Part shown: positions 52,015 to 60,751 of the stretch, in pieces
Numbering within the stretch: the first letter of the stretch is position 1
Layout: every line of letters starts with the position of its first letter
DNA from: Streptomyces sp. NBC_00448
GTDB lineage: Bacteria; Actinomycetota; Actinomycetes; Streptomycetales; Streptomycetaceae
Assembly: GCF_036014115.1 (NCBI RefSeq)
Contig: NZ_CP107913.1
Location: 5,628,501-5,692,500, forward strand
Direction of reading: 5' to 3'
Length of the DNA stretch: 64,000 nucleotides
Translations under genes and position numbers: made by a program
Notes under the pieces: model-generated
Database searches by the model: none
What the model was told of the DNA's origin: nothing
What the model saw: only the letters and a program-made list of their open reading frames with translations

Positions 52015-53706
52015 ATGAGCAGGCAGGAAAGCCCCAACCCGACGCAGAGCACCGGAGCCCACCGCAAACACCGTGCTCCGGCCGGACGGCCGTGTGCCGA
52101 CGCGGAGCCCGAGCGGGCCGGCCGGGGGCACGGCGGCCACCGTGAGGGCCGTGCCCGGCGGCCGCAGGGCACGCTGCCCATGCAGCCTCCGGCGCACTAC
52201 GAGCCGTATCTCGACGGCCTGTTCACGTACTGCCTGTCCATCCTGTGCGAGCACGACGCGGCGTCCGGCGCACTCGGCGAGGTGCTGGCGCTGGCCGAGC
52301 GGCAGCGGGTCAGGCTGCGCGACCCGGGGCTGCGCAGGCCGTGGCTGTACGCGCTCGCCCGGTGGGTGTGCCTGCGCCGGCTCGCGGCGGGCAAGCCGGT
52401 CGCGCCGCACACCTCGGAGTCGGTGGCCGAGCAGCGGCGGGCCCAACTCGCCTCGCTGGCCTGGCCGGAGTCGGCCGGCACCAGTCCGGAGCAGCGTGAG
52501 GCGCTGGAGCTGGCGGTACGCCACCAGCTCGCGCCGCGTGAAGTCGCCCATGTGGTCGGGCTCGACGCGGAGGCGGCCAGGACCCGGCTGGCCCGGGCCG
52601 CCTGCGAGGTGGAGCGGACCCGTACGGCGATGGCCGTCGTGGACACCGGCAGCTGCCCGGAGGTGGCGCAGCTGGCCGGGGACACGCAGGTGCTGCTCGG
52701 TACCGCGCTGCGCACCGAACTGGTCCGGCACGTGGACGACTGCCCGGTGTGCCGGCGCACCGCCGAGCGGGTCGTCGCCGACGGGCCGTGGCCGGGCGCG
52801 GCCGACGCCGCGGCGGTGCTGCCGCTGGTGGAGGCGCCGCGCTCGGCGGCGTACGCGGCGCTGCTGCACGCCATGGACACCGGGTTCGGGCGGGCCCGGG
52901 AGTCCACGCCGCGCTTCGACCGGCGCGGCTTCCCCACCGACCTCGGCGACAAGGCGGCCCGGCGGGCGGTGCTGCGGCACCGGGCGGTGACCACCACGGT
53001 GGTCGCGGCGGTCGTCGCCGCACCCGTGCTCGCGGTGTGGGCGGCCTACCGGGCCACCCCGCTGGGCGAGAACTCGCACGACGGGCGCAGCGCGTCCGCG
53101 CCGGACGGGATCGACGGGGTGCCGTACGAGAAGGCGGGGAACGCCGGGCCGTCACCGAGCGCGCCCGCCGCGCCGGAGGGCTCGGGGGCGCCGTCGTCCG
53201 CGGGGGCGCCGCAGGACGCGACCGTGGCGGTCAGCGGGGGCACGGCGCCGCCGGCCTCCTCGGTGGCCAAGGGCGCGGGGTGGCTGGAGGTCGCGGCGCG
53301 GCCCGGCTACGGGCGTACGTACGTCACGCTCACCGCGGGGGGCGCCGCGCCGGTGACGTGGGCGGCGGCCACGTCCGCGTACTGGCTGGAGTTCTCGGCG
53401 CGTTCGGGCACCTTGAAGCCAGGGGAAACGGTCACTCTGGTGATCCGGGTGGACCGCTCCCTGGAGCCGTCCGGGTCGTGGTCGGCGCAGATCCGGTTCA
53501 CGCCGGGCGACGCGACGGTCACCTTGCAGGGGTCCTCCCGGCGGTCGGTGCCACCGGTCTCCGCGTCGCCGACCGGGGGGAGCACCGAGAGCAGCTCCCC
53601 GCCGCCGAGTTCGTCCTCTCCGCCGCCGAGCAGCACCCCTCCGACGCAGTCGGCCACTCCCACGGACAGCTCCACGCCTTCCGCATCGGCGACCGCCTCC
53701 GGGTGA
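52015..53706 (+). CDS. Membrane-tethered sigma-factor-like protein with BACON-type extracellular domain
   Basis: 563 residues. After a ~60-residue basic N-terminus comes a sigma-70 region-2-like helix set (YLDGLFTYCLSILCEHDAAS, PWLYALARWVCLRRLAAG) and a region-4-like HTH (HQLAPREVAHVVGLDAEAAR, TRLARAACEVERTRTAM). A ZAS-like HVDDCPVC motif, a membrane segment (TTTVVAAVVAAPVLAVWAAY), then outside a BACON/Ig-like domain (WAAATSAYWLEFSARSGTLK, PGETVTLVIRVDRSLEPSGS) and a Ser/Pro tail. Sigma-like and anti-sigma-like parts are thus fused to a surface domain. Start uncertain (52012, 52015 or 52180). Confidence 0.75.
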   Translation: MSRQESPNPTQSTGAHRKHRAPAGRPCADAEPERAGRGHGGHREGRARRPQGTLPMQPPAHYEPYLDGLFTYCLSILCEHDAASGALGEVLALAERQRVRLRDPGLRRPWLYALARWVCLRRLAAGKPVAPHTSESVAEQRRAQLASLAWPESAGTSPEQREALELAVRHQLAPREVAHVVGLDAEAARTRLARAACEVERTRTAMAVVDTGSCPEVAQLAGDTQVLLGTALRTELVRHVDDCPVCRRTAERVVADGPWPGAADAAAVLPLVEAPRSAAYAALLHAMDTGFGRARESTPRFDRRGFPTDLGDKAARRAVLRHRAVTTTVVAAVVAAPVLAVWAAYRATPLGENSHDGRSASAPDGIDGVPYEKAGNAGPSPSAPAAPEGSGAPSSAGAPQDATVAVSGGTAPPASSVAKGAGWLEVAARPGYGRTYVTLTAGGAAPVTWAAATSAYWLEFSARSGTLKPGETVTLVIRVDRSLEPSGSWSAQIRFTPGDATVTLQGSSRRSVPPVSASPTGGSTESSSPPPSSSSPPPSSTPPTQSATPTDSSTPSASATASG

Positions 53707-53734
53707 GTCCCGGCCCACCGGCCGCCAACGACTT

Positions 53735-53790
53735 CCGCCGACTCTCTTCCGCGACTGCCCGGCCGGGCAGTCGCGGAAGAGAGTCGGCGG
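53735..53790. terminator. 56-bp perfect palindrome, bidirectional terminator
   Basis: Bases 53735-53762 and 53763-53790 are exact complements with no central spacer (centre CCCGG|CCGGG). It lies between the convergent sigma-like gene and the Cys-rich protein gene, where it would form a very stable stem in either transcript. Confidence 0.85.
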
Positions 53791-53844
53791 GTGAGCGGGC
53801 GGGGGAACCCTCGGACACAGGGAACCCCCGGACACAGCCCGCGG

Positions 53845-54681
53845 CTACTCCCGGGCGGTCGCCGGGTCCGCCGGGTGCGGTGCCACCAGGGGCAGCGCGG
53901 ACGCCAGCCGCGCCTCGCACAGCGCCGCCAGTTCCGCGTACCCGGCCGCCCCCATCAGCTCCGTGAGCTCGGGCCGGTAGGAGACGTAGACCGGCTCCCC
54001 GGCTCCGTGCGCGGAGGTCGCCGAGGTGCACCACCAGTGCAGGTCGTGGCCCCCGGGGCCCCACCCGCGCCGGTCGTACTCCCCGATCGACACGACCAGC
54101 ACCCGGCTGTCGTCGGGCCGGTCCATCCAGTCGAAGGTGCGGCGGATCGGCAGCTGCCAGCACACGTCGGGCTTGGTCTCCAGCGGTTCGCGGCCCTCGC
54201 GCAGCGCGAGCGCGTGCAGCGCGCAGCCCTGCCCGCCGGCGAACCCGGGCCGGTTGGAGAAGACGCAGGCGCCGTCCACCACGCGGGTCTGCCGCTCGCC
54301 GTCCTCGTTCTCCTCGGCCCAGAACCCGTCCGCGCCGGTGCCGATGTCGTGGAACTGCCAGTCGTCCGCGGTGAGCCGGGCCACGTGCCCGGCGACCCGC
54401 TTCTCGTCGTCGTCGTCAGAGAAGTGCGCGCCGAGCGAGCAGCAGCCGTCCTCCGCCCGGCCGGCCACGATGCCCTGGCAGCCGCTGCCGAAGACGCACG
54501 TCCAGCGCGAGGTGAGCCAGGTCAGGTCGCACCGGAAGACCTGTTCCTCGTCGGCGGGGTCGACGAACTCCACCCAGGCCCGGGCGAAGTCCAGCCCGGC
54601 CTCGTCGGGCACGCCTGCCTTGCTCGCCGCGGTCGTCCCGGCGCTCTTCTTCGTGCCCTTGCGGGTCTTCACCTTCGCCAC
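53845..54681 (-). CDS. Cys-rich conserved hypothetical protein (possible metal-binding)
   Basis: 278 residues from GTG 54681. A basic N-terminus (MAKVKTRKGTKKSAGTTAAS) precedes a cysteine cluster: FRCDLTWLTSRWTC, GSGCQGI, GCCSLGAHF, later GACVFSNRPG and GCALHALAL. The CC...C...CxLH arrangement recalls YkgJ/DUF3109-type metal-cluster proteins, but I am not certain of the family. Also notable: KPDVCWQLPIRRTFDW and DLHWWCTSATSAHG. Convergent with the sigma-like gene and divergent from the Ppx/GppA gene. Confidence 0.65.
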   Translation of the reverse strand: MAKVKTRKGTKKSAGTTAASKAGVPDEAGLDFARAWVEFVDPADEEQVFRCDLTWLTSRWTCVFGSGCQGIVAGRAEDGCCSLGAHFSDDDDEKRVAGHVARLTADDWQFHDIGTGADGFWAEENEDGERQTRVVDGACVFSNRPGFAGGQGCALHALALREGREPLETKPDVCWQLPIRRTFDWMDRPDDSRVLVVSIGEYDRRGWGPGGHDLHWWCTSATSAHGAGEPVYVSYRPELTELMGAAGYAELAALCEARLASALPLVAPHPADPATARE

Positions 54682-54847
54682 GCGCCCAAGCGTAAGACCG
54701 TAATGCGCCGAATGCGGTCACGCGGGTCCGGGGCGCCGGACCGGAGCGGGCCGGCGGATGCGAAGACGGGCGCCGAACGCAGGTGCCGGACGCGGCGCCG
54801 AATACGGGCGGCGGCGCCGGCCGGCGCCACCCGGGAGCGCCGCTGGC

Positions 54848-54853
54848 TACAGT
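54848..54853 (+). promoter_or_regulatory. -10 hexamer of a leaderless start (Ppx/GppA gene)
   Basis: TACAGT, seven bases, then ATG at 54861; no ribosome site. Confidence 0.6.
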
Positions 54854-54860
54854 GCTGCCC

Positions 54861-55895
54861 ATGCGACTGGGAGTGCTCGACGTGGGTTCCAACACCGTTC
54901 ACCTCTTGGTGGTGGACGCGCACCCGGGCGCGCGGCCGCTGCCGGCGTACTCGCACAAGGCCGAGCTGCGGCTGGCCGAACTGCTCGACGTGCGCGGCGC
55001 GATCGGCGGGACCGGGGTGGACCGGCTGGTGAGCACCGTCGCGGACGCGATGCGGGTGGCGGAGGACAAGGGCGTCGAGGACGTCCTGGCGTTCGCCACC
55101 TCCGCGATCCGCGAGGCCGCCAACGGCGAGGAGGTGCTGGACCGGGTCGAGCGCGGGACCGGCGTACGGCTGACGGTGCTGTCCGGTGCCGACGAGGCCC
55201 GGCTGACCTTCCTCGCGGTACGCCGCTGGTTCGGCTGGTCCGCGGGCCGGCTGCTGGTGCTGGACATCGGTGGCGGCTCGCTGGAGGTCGCCTTCGGCAT
55301 GGACGAGTACCCGGACGCGGCCGTCTCCCTGCCGCTCGGCGCCGGCCGGCTGACCGGCAGCTGGCTGCCCGGTGACCCGCCCGCCACCGCCGACGTGCGC
55401 GCCCTGCGCAAGCACGCCCGGGCCGAGATAGCGCGTGCGGTGCCGGAGTTCGCCCGGCTGGGCCGCCCCGACCACGCCGTCGGCACCTCCAAGACGTTCC
55501 GCCAGCTCGCCCGGATCGGCGGCGCCGCCCGCAGCGCGGACGGCCTGTACGTGCAGCGCACGCTGCGGCGCGAGGTGCTGGAGGAGTGGGTGCCGCGGCT
55601 GGCCGCGATGAGCGCCGCCCGCCGCTCCGCGCTGCCCGGCGTCTCCGAGGGCCGCGCCCGTCAACTGCTGGCGGGCGCGCTGGTCGCCGAGGGCGCGATG
55701 GACCTCTTCGACGTCGACGAGCTGGAGATCTGCCCGTGGGCGCTGCGCGAAGGGGTGATCCTTCGCAAGCTCGACGTGATGGTGGGCGAGGTGGCCTCGG
55801 CCGCGCGGGACCGGGCCGCGGGGCCCGGCCCGGCCGCCTCCTCGGTGGCCCCGGAGGACCTGCCCGCCTCCTCGGTGGCCCGCCGCCCCGCCTGA
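54861..55895 (+). CDS. Ppx/GppA-family phosphatase (exopolyphosphatase-like)
   Basis: 344 residues, ASKHA fold: MRLGVLDVGSNTVHLLVVDA, AFATSAIREAANGEEVLDRV, LVLDIGGGSLEVAFGMDEYP, LPLGAGRLTGSWLPGDPP, and HAVGTSKTFRQLARIGGAAR. Members hydrolyse polyphosphate or pppGpp; the two cannot be told apart here. Short form without the C-terminal HD-like domain of E. coli Ppx. The Ala/Pro-rich tail contains repeats of ASSVA. Confidence 0.9.
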   Translation: MRLGVLDVGSNTVHLLVVDAHPGARPLPAYSHKAELRLAELLDVRGAIGGTGVDRLVSTVADAMRVAEDKGVEDVLAFATSAIREAANGEEVLDRVERGTGVRLTVLSGADEARLTFLAVRRWFGWSAGRLLVLDIGGGSLEVAFGMDEYPDAAVSLPLGAGRLTGSWLPGDPPATADVRALRKHARAEIARAVPEFARLGRPDHAVGTSKTFRQLARIGGAARSADGLYVQRTLRREVLEEWVPRLAAMSAARRSALPGVSEGRARQLLAGALVAEGAMDLFDVDELEICPWALREGVILRKLDVMVGEVASAARDRAAGPGPAASSVAPEDLPASSVARRPA

Positions 55896-56067
55896 GCCGG
55901 CGCCGCCGCGGGCCTCGTACGAGCGGTCGCCCGCAGGCGAACGGCCGCGCGCGGTCCACGTGGCGCGTGTCATACGAGGGCCGTCCGGCGGCTCCACGAG
56001 CGGCCGGACGGCGGTCGGCCGGGCGCTGTCCCACCGGCGGCGGTGCCGTTCGTCCGGCCGGTCGCCG

Positions 56068-56073
56068 TACGCT
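56068..56073 (+). promoter_or_regulatory. -10 hexamer of a leaderless start (isomerase-like gene)
   Basis: TACGCT, seven bases, then GTG at 56081. This favours 56081 over the ATG at 56159. Confidence 0.55.
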
Positions 56074-56080
56074 GGCTTGC

Positions 56081-56971
56081 GTGCCAGAAGCAGCGGACCG
56101 ACCCGAGGCGCGCGACGCCCGCCGAGGCCGTGTCGCCGCTGTGTCCGGTATTTCGGGAATGCGCGATTCGTCCGGCAGGAAGGACGTGAAGGTCGCGCTG
56201 TCCACCGCCTCGGTCTACCCCGAGTCCACCGCGACCGCGTTCGAGATCGCCGCGCGGCTCGGCTACGACGGCGTCGAGGTCATGGTGTGGACCGACCCGG
56301 TCAGCCAGGACGTCGAGGCGCTGCGCCGGCTGTCGGACTACCACCAGGTGCCGATCCTCGCGGTGCACGCGCCGTGCCTGCTGATCACCCAGCGGGTGTG
56401 GTCCACCGACCCGTGGACCAAGCTCCTGCGGGCCCGCGCCGCCGCCCAGCGGCTGGGCGCCTCCACCGTCGTGGTGCACCCGCCCTTCCGCTGGCAGCGC
56501 GGGTACGCCCGCGACTTCGTGCGCGGGGTGTGGCGGATGGCCGACGAGACGGACATCCGGTTCGCCGTGGAGAACATGTACCCCTGGCGCTACCGCGACC
56601 GCGAGATGCTCGCGTACGCCCCCGACTGGGACGTGACCAAGGAGGACTACCGGCACTTCACGGTCGACCTCTCGCACGCGGCCACCTCGCGCAGCGAGGC
56701 GCTGGAGATGGCCGCGCGGATGGGCGACCGGCTGGCCCATGTGCACATGGCCGACGGCAACGGCTCGGCGAAGGACGAGCACCTGGTGCCCGGACGCGGC
56801 TCGCAGCCCTGCGCGGAACTGCTGGGCGCGCTGGCCTCCGGCGGTTTCGGCGGGCACGTGGTGATCGAGGTGAACACCCGGCGGGCGATGTCCGCGGCCG
56901 AACGCGAGGAGGACCTCGCGGAGGCCTTGGCCTTCACCCGGCTGCACCTCGCCGCCGTCAGGGTGCCCTGA
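56081..56971 (+). CDS. Sugar-phosphate isomerase/epimerase family (AP-endonuclease-2-like TIM barrel)
   Basis: 296 residues if translated from GTG 56081 (270 from ATG 56159). TIM-barrel of the xylose-isomerase-like family: VKVALSTASVYPESTATAFE, LGYDGVEVMVWTDPVSQDVE, VPILAVHAPCLLITQRVWST, TVVVHPPFRWQRGYARDFVR, FAVENMYPWRYRDREMLAYA, DLSHAATSRSEAL, HVHMADGNGSAKDEHLVPGR. Conserved His, Glu and Asp positions suit a divalent-metal site. Substrate unknown; conserved beside ppx and ilvD in Streptomyces. Confidence 0.85.
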   Translation: MPEAADRPEARDARRGRVAAVSGISGMRDSSGRKDVKVALSTASVYPESTATAFEIAARLGYDGVEVMVWTDPVSQDVEALRRLSDYHQVPILAVHAPCLLITQRVWSTDPWTKLLRARAAAQRLGASTVVVHPPFRWQRGYARDFVRGVWRMADETDIRFAVENMYPWRYRDREMLAYAPDWDVTKEDYRHFTVDLSHAATSRSEALEMAARMGDRLAHVHMADGNGSAKDEHLVPGRGSQPCAELLGALASGGFGGHVVIEVNTRRAMSAAEREEDLAEALAFTRLHLAAVRVP

Positions 56972-57106
56972 CCCTCCCTGCCGGCCCGACCCCCCCTCCG
57001 GCCCGGGGCCACCATGCGGACGGGACGTCCGAATCCTGGGCCGCGGGCGTAGGCTCGTCGTCCAGGCAGTCGCGAGTCCCGGCAGCGCAGACTCGTACGA
57101 GCGACG

Positions 57107-57134
57107 TGGACCCGAGGGGCGAAACCCGGGTCCA
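57107..57134 (+). promoter_or_regulatory. Hairpin next to the ilvD ribosome-binding site
   Basis: Perfect 8-bp stem TGGACCCG/CGGGTCCA with a 12-base loop ends two bases before AAGGAGGGG (57137 onward). Its position suggests an effect on ilvD translation. No leader peptide rich in Ile/Leu/Val codons was seen. Confidence 0.45.
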
Positions 57135-57150
57135 AGAAGGAGGGGAAACC

Positions 57151-59004
57151 GTGCCCGAGCTGAGGTCACGTACGGTCACCCACGGCCGCAACATGGCCGG
57201 CGCCCGCGCGTTGATGCGCGCGTCCGGCGTCGCCAACTCCGACATTGGCAAGCCGATCGTCGCGGTCGCCAACAGCTTCACCGAGTTCGTACCGGGTCAC
57301 ACGCACCTCCAGCCGGTCGGCCGGATCGTCTCCGAGGCGATCCTCGCGGCGGGCGCGGTGCCGCGCGAGTTCAACACGATCGCCGTGGACGACGGCATCG
57401 CGATGGGCCACGGCGGCATGCTGTACTCGCTGCCCTCCCGCGACCTGATCGCCGACTCCGTGGAGTACATGGTCCAGGCGCACTGCGCGGACGCCCTGAT
57501 CTGCATCTCCAACTGCGACAAGATCACCCCGGGCATGCTGATGGCCGCGCTGCGCCTCAACATCCCGACGGTCTTCGTCTCCGGCGGCCCCATGGAGGCC
57601 GGCCGCGCCACCCTCGTCGACGGCACCGTCCGCAAGCTCGACCTGATCAACGCGATCTCCGACGCCGTCAACGACGACGTCTCCGACGAGGACATCCTCC
57701 GCATCGAGGAGAACGCCTGCCCGACCTGCGGCTCGTGTTCCGGCATGTTCACCGCCAACTCGATGAACTGCCTCACCGAGGCGATCGGCCTGGCCCTGCC
57801 CGGCAACGGCTCGGTGCTCGCCACCCACACCGCCCGCCGCGCGCTGTACGAGAAGGCCGGCGCCACCGTGGTGGACCTGGCCAAGCGGTACTACGAGCAG
57901 GACGACGCGTCGGTGCTGCCGCGCGCCATCGCCACCCCGGCCGCCTTCGAGAACGCGATGGCGCTGGACATCTCGATGGGCGGCTCCACCAACACGATCC
58001 TGCACCTGCTGGCCGCGGCCCAGGAGGCCGAGGTCACCTACGGCCTCAGCGAGATGGACGAGGTCTCGCGCCGCGTGCCGTGCCTGGCCAAGGTCGCGCC
58101 CAACGTGGCACCCGGCGGCACGTACTACATGGAGGACGTGCACCGGGCCGGCGGCATCCCCGCCATCCTCGGCGAGCTCTACCGCGGCGGGCTGCTCAAC
58201 GAGGACGTGCACACCGTGCACTCGCCCTCGATCAAGCAGTGGCTCGACACCTGGGACGTGCGCGGCGGCTCCCCGTCGCCGGAAGCCGTCGAGCTGTGGC
58301 ACGCCGCCCCCGGCTGCGTCCGCTCCGCCGAGGCGTTCTCCCAGTCCGAGCGGTGGGACATCCTCGACACCGACGCGGCCGGCGGCTGCATCCGCGACGT
58401 CGAGCACGCCTACTCCAAGGACGGCGGCCTCGCGGTGCTGCGCGGCAACCTCGCGGTGGACGGCGCCGTGGTGAAGACCGCGGGCGTCGACGAGTCGATC
58501 TGGACCTTCGAGGGCCCGGCCGTCGTCTGCGAGTCGCAGGAGGAGGCCGTCGAGAAGATCCTCGCCAAGCAGGTCACCCCCGGCGACGTGGTGGTCATCC
58601 GCTACGAGGGTCCGCGCGGCGGCCCGGGCATGCAGGAGATGCTCTACCCGACGTCCTTCCTCAAGGGTCGCGGCCTGGGCAAGGTCTGCGCGCTGGTCAC
58701 CGACGGCCGCTTCTCCGGCGGCACTTCGGGCCTGTCCATCGGCCACGCCTCGCCCGAGGCGGCCTCCGGCGGCACCATCGCGCTGGTCGAGGACGGTGAC
58801 CGGATCAGGATCGACATCCCGAACCGCACCATGGAACTGCTCGTCTCCGACGAGGAGTTGGCCACCCGCCGGGAGGCCCTGAACGGCGTGTACGCGCCCC
58901 GCGACCGCACCCGCCACGTCTCCACCGCGCTGCGCGCGTACGCGGCGATGGCGACCAGCGCGGACAAGGGCGCCGTGCGCGACGTCACCCTGCTGGAGCG
59001 CTGA
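57151..59004 (+). CDS. ilvD: Dihydroxy-acid dehydratase
   Basis: 617 residues from GTG 57151 with AAGGAGGGG upstream. IlvD dehydrates dihydroxy acids in Ile/Val (and Leu, pantothenate precursor) synthesis. Cluster and substrate motifs: CISNCDKITPGMLMAALRLN, ENACPTCGSCSGMFTANSMN, LDISMGGSTNTILHLLAAAQ, VIRYEGPRGGPGMQEMLYPT, VTDGRFSGGTSGLSIGHASP. The three cysteines (NCDK, CPTCGSC) are those of a 4Fe-4S/2Fe-2S IlvD. Full length. Confidence 0.97.
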   Translation: MPELRSRTVTHGRNMAGARALMRASGVANSDIGKPIVAVANSFTEFVPGHTHLQPVGRIVSEAILAAGAVPREFNTIAVDDGIAMGHGGMLYSLPSRDLIADSVEYMVQAHCADALICISNCDKITPGMLMAALRLNIPTVFVSGGPMEAGRATLVDGTVRKLDLINAISDAVNDDVSDEDILRIEENACPTCGSCSGMFTANSMNCLTEAIGLALPGNGSVLATHTARRALYEKAGATVVDLAKRYYEQDDASVLPRAIATPAAFENAMALDISMGGSTNTILHLLAAAQEAEVTYGLSEMDEVSRRVPCLAKVAPNVAPGGTYYMEDVHRAGGIPAILGELYRGGLLNEDVHTVHSPSIKQWLDTWDVRGGSPSPEAVELWHAAPGCVRSAEAFSQSERWDILDTDAAGGCIRDVEHAYSKDGGLAVLRGNLAVDGAVVKTAGVDESIWTFEGPAVVCESQEEAVEKILAKQVTPGDVVVIRYEGPRGGPGMQEMLYPTSFLKGRGLGKVCALVTDGRFSGGTSGLSIGHASPEAASGGTIALVEDGDRIRIDIPNRTMELLVSDEELATRREALNGVYAPRDRTRHVSTALRAYAAMATSADKGAVRDVTLLER

Positions 59005-59018
59005 ACCCCGCCTCGCCG

Positions 59019-59060
59019 GGCCCCCGTTGATAGATCGGCGCGATCAGATCAGCGGGGGCC
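59019..59060. terminator. Bidirectional terminator after ilvD and the GT2 gene
   Basis: Arms GGCCCCCGTTGAT (59019-59031) and ATCAGCGGGGGCC (59048-59060) pair over 13 bp with one G-T, with an inner GATCG/CGATC stem. It overlaps the stop codon of the convergent glycosyltransferase gene. Confidence 0.75.
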
Positions 59061-59919
59061 GGCCGAGCCGGGCCATCCGCCACGCGGTGGACCACCGCAT
59101 CGGGCGGCGCGGCGGGCACGGCGTACGCACGCCCTCGACGAACCCCGCGCACCACGCCTTGAGCCCGGCCCCCGACCGGGTGCGCGCCACGGTCAGCGCC
59201 GTCCACACCCCCAGGTACGCGGGCACCAGCAGCACCGGAAGGTGGCGCTTGGCCAGCCAGACCCGGTTCCTTGCGAGGTTGCGGTAGTAGACCGCGTGCC
59301 GGGTCGGCGAGGTCCACGGGTGCTGGAGCACCAGCTCCGGCGCGTACCGGACGTTCCAGCGCGCGTCCAGCGCGCGCCAGGCGAGGTCCGTCTCCTCGTG
59401 CGCGTAGAAGAACGGGTCCGGCCAGCCGCCGATCTCGTCGAGCATCCGCATCGACAGGCCGTGCCCGCCGCCCAGGAACGTGGTCACCAGCCCGCCGCGC
59501 ATCGGATCGGACGCCCGCAGCCGCGGCACGTGCCGGCGCGCGGTGCGCCCCCGCTCGTCCGCGATCCGAAAACCCACCACGCCCAGCCGGTCGTCGGCCT
59601 CGTACAGCGCGCACAGCCGGGTGAAGACGTCGGTGCCCAGCAGCAGCCCGTCGTCGTCCAGGTCGACCACGACGTCCACGTCGCCGAACTCCCGCAGGGC
59701 CTCGATCGCCACGTTGCGGCCGCCGGGAATCCCGAGGTTCTCGCTCAGCTCGACCGTGGCCACCTCCTTGGGCAGATCCGGCAGAGGCGAGCCGTTCCCC
59801 ACGACCACCACCCGCGTCGCCGGGGTCTCCTGCGCCGCCACGGACTCCAGCAGCGCGAGGAGTTCCGCGGGCCGGGTGCCCATCGTCAGAATGGCAACAC
59901 CTACACGAGGGTGGCGCAC
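59044..59919 (-). CDS. Family 2 glycosyltransferase
   Basis: 291 residues from GTG 59919, which has GGAG nine bases upstream. GT-A fold: VGVAILTMGTRPAELLALLE, VVVVGNGSP, ENLGIPGGRNVAIEALREFG, DVDVVVDLDDDGLL (nucleotide-sugar/metal DxD), TTFLGGGHGLSMRMLDEIGG, PFFYAHEETDLAWRALDARW. Resembles rhamnosyl-type GT2 transferases for cell-surface glycans. No membrane helix of GT2 synthases is evident. Its 3' end is in the shared terminator. Confidence 0.9.
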   Translation of the reverse strand: MRHPRVGVAILTMGTRPAELLALLESVAAQETPATRVVVVGNGSPLPDLPKEVATVELSENLGIPGGRNVAIEALREFGDVDVVVDLDDDGLLLGTDVFTRLCALYEADDRLGVVGFRIADERGRTARRHVPRLRASDPMRGGLVTTFLGGGHGLSMRMLDEIGGWPDPFFYAHEETDLAWRALDARWNVRYAPELVLQHPWTSPTRHAVYYRNLARNRVWLAKRHLPVLLVPAYLGVWTALTVARTRSGAGLKAWCAGFVEGVRTPCPPRRPMRWSTAWRMARLGRPPLI

Positions 59920-60093
59920 GGGTGAAGTCTCCGTTCCTCGGGTCCGACCCGCAGATGCTAACGCCACGGCCTCCGCAACCCCGTCGCGAATCCACGAGCT
60001 TTAACGGCTCTGGGGCTACTCCTGACACGGAACGGGTCCGCGCCGCGCCGGTGACCGGGCAGGCGGCCGGACGGGCGCGTCGGGCCGATCCCG

Positions 60094-60099
60094 CATAAT
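60094..60099 (+). promoter_or_regulatory. -10 hexamer of a leaderless start (membrane protein)
   Basis: CATAAT, seven bases, then GTG at 60107. Confidence 0.55.
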
Positions 60100-60106
60100 C
60101 GATGAC

Positions 60107-60652
60107 GTGAGCGACACCCATGGGCCCGGCGAGGACCGCGACCGTACGGCCGGAGCCCCGCGGCCCGAGCCGATCCGGTTCTTCGGGACGACCTGGGTCG
60201 GCCACAACGGCGGCTACGCGCTGCGGCGGGTGGGCGTGGCGGTCGGGTCGCTGGTGAGCGCGGTGATCGGCGCGCTGGTGCTGCTCTTCGGCTTCCAGGG
60301 CCTGACGGACGCCGACGTCGGCCTGTTCGTGAACGTCCTGGCCATCGCCGGTTTCGCGGTGTGCAGCGTGCTGATGTTCGTCCGAACGTGGCGCGGCTAC
60401 GTACGCATCCGCCCCTCGGCGGCCGGCGCCGACCCGGACACGGGCGGCTCGATGCAGGGCCTGTACGTGATCGGCTTCGTCGGCGCGCTGCTGGCGTACT
60501 TCGTGCGGAGCCTGTACGAGGCGCCGGGGGAGCGGCTGCTCCGGGCGGAGTACGAACAGGCGCGGGAGCAGTACGAGCGCCGCCGGGCGCAGCGCACCGG
60601 CAACCCGGCCGGCCGCGGCAAAGTCCGCGGCGCCGCCAAGCGCCGCCGGTAG
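60107..60652 (+). CDS. Conserved membrane protein with basic C-terminal tail
   Basis: 181 residues. After a polar N-terminus with FFGTTWVGHNGGYALRRVG come three hydrophobic segments (GSLVSAVIGALVLLFGFQ, FVNVLAIAGFAVCSVLMF, GLYVIGFVGALLAYFV) and a charged helix (LRAEYEQAREQYERRRAQRT) ending in KVRGAAKRRR. Function unknown; the gene is divergent from the GT2 gene. Confidence 0.7.
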   Translation: MSDTHGPGEDRDRTAGAPRPEPIRFFGTTWVGHNGGYALRRVGVAVGSLVSAVIGALVLLFGFQGLTDADVGLFVNVLAIAGFAVCSVLMFVRTWRGYVRIRPSAAGADPDTGGSMQGLYVIGFVGALLAYFVRSLYEAPGERLLRAEYEQAREQYERRRAQRTGNPAGRGKVRGAAKRRR

Positions 60653-60751
60653 CGCCGCGGCCCGGCCGCGTCACCGTATCCGCGCCCCTTCACGGCCTCG
60701 CGCCCTCGGTCGCGCCGCCGTCCGCCTGCCGCGCGCCGCCGTGCACCCTCC

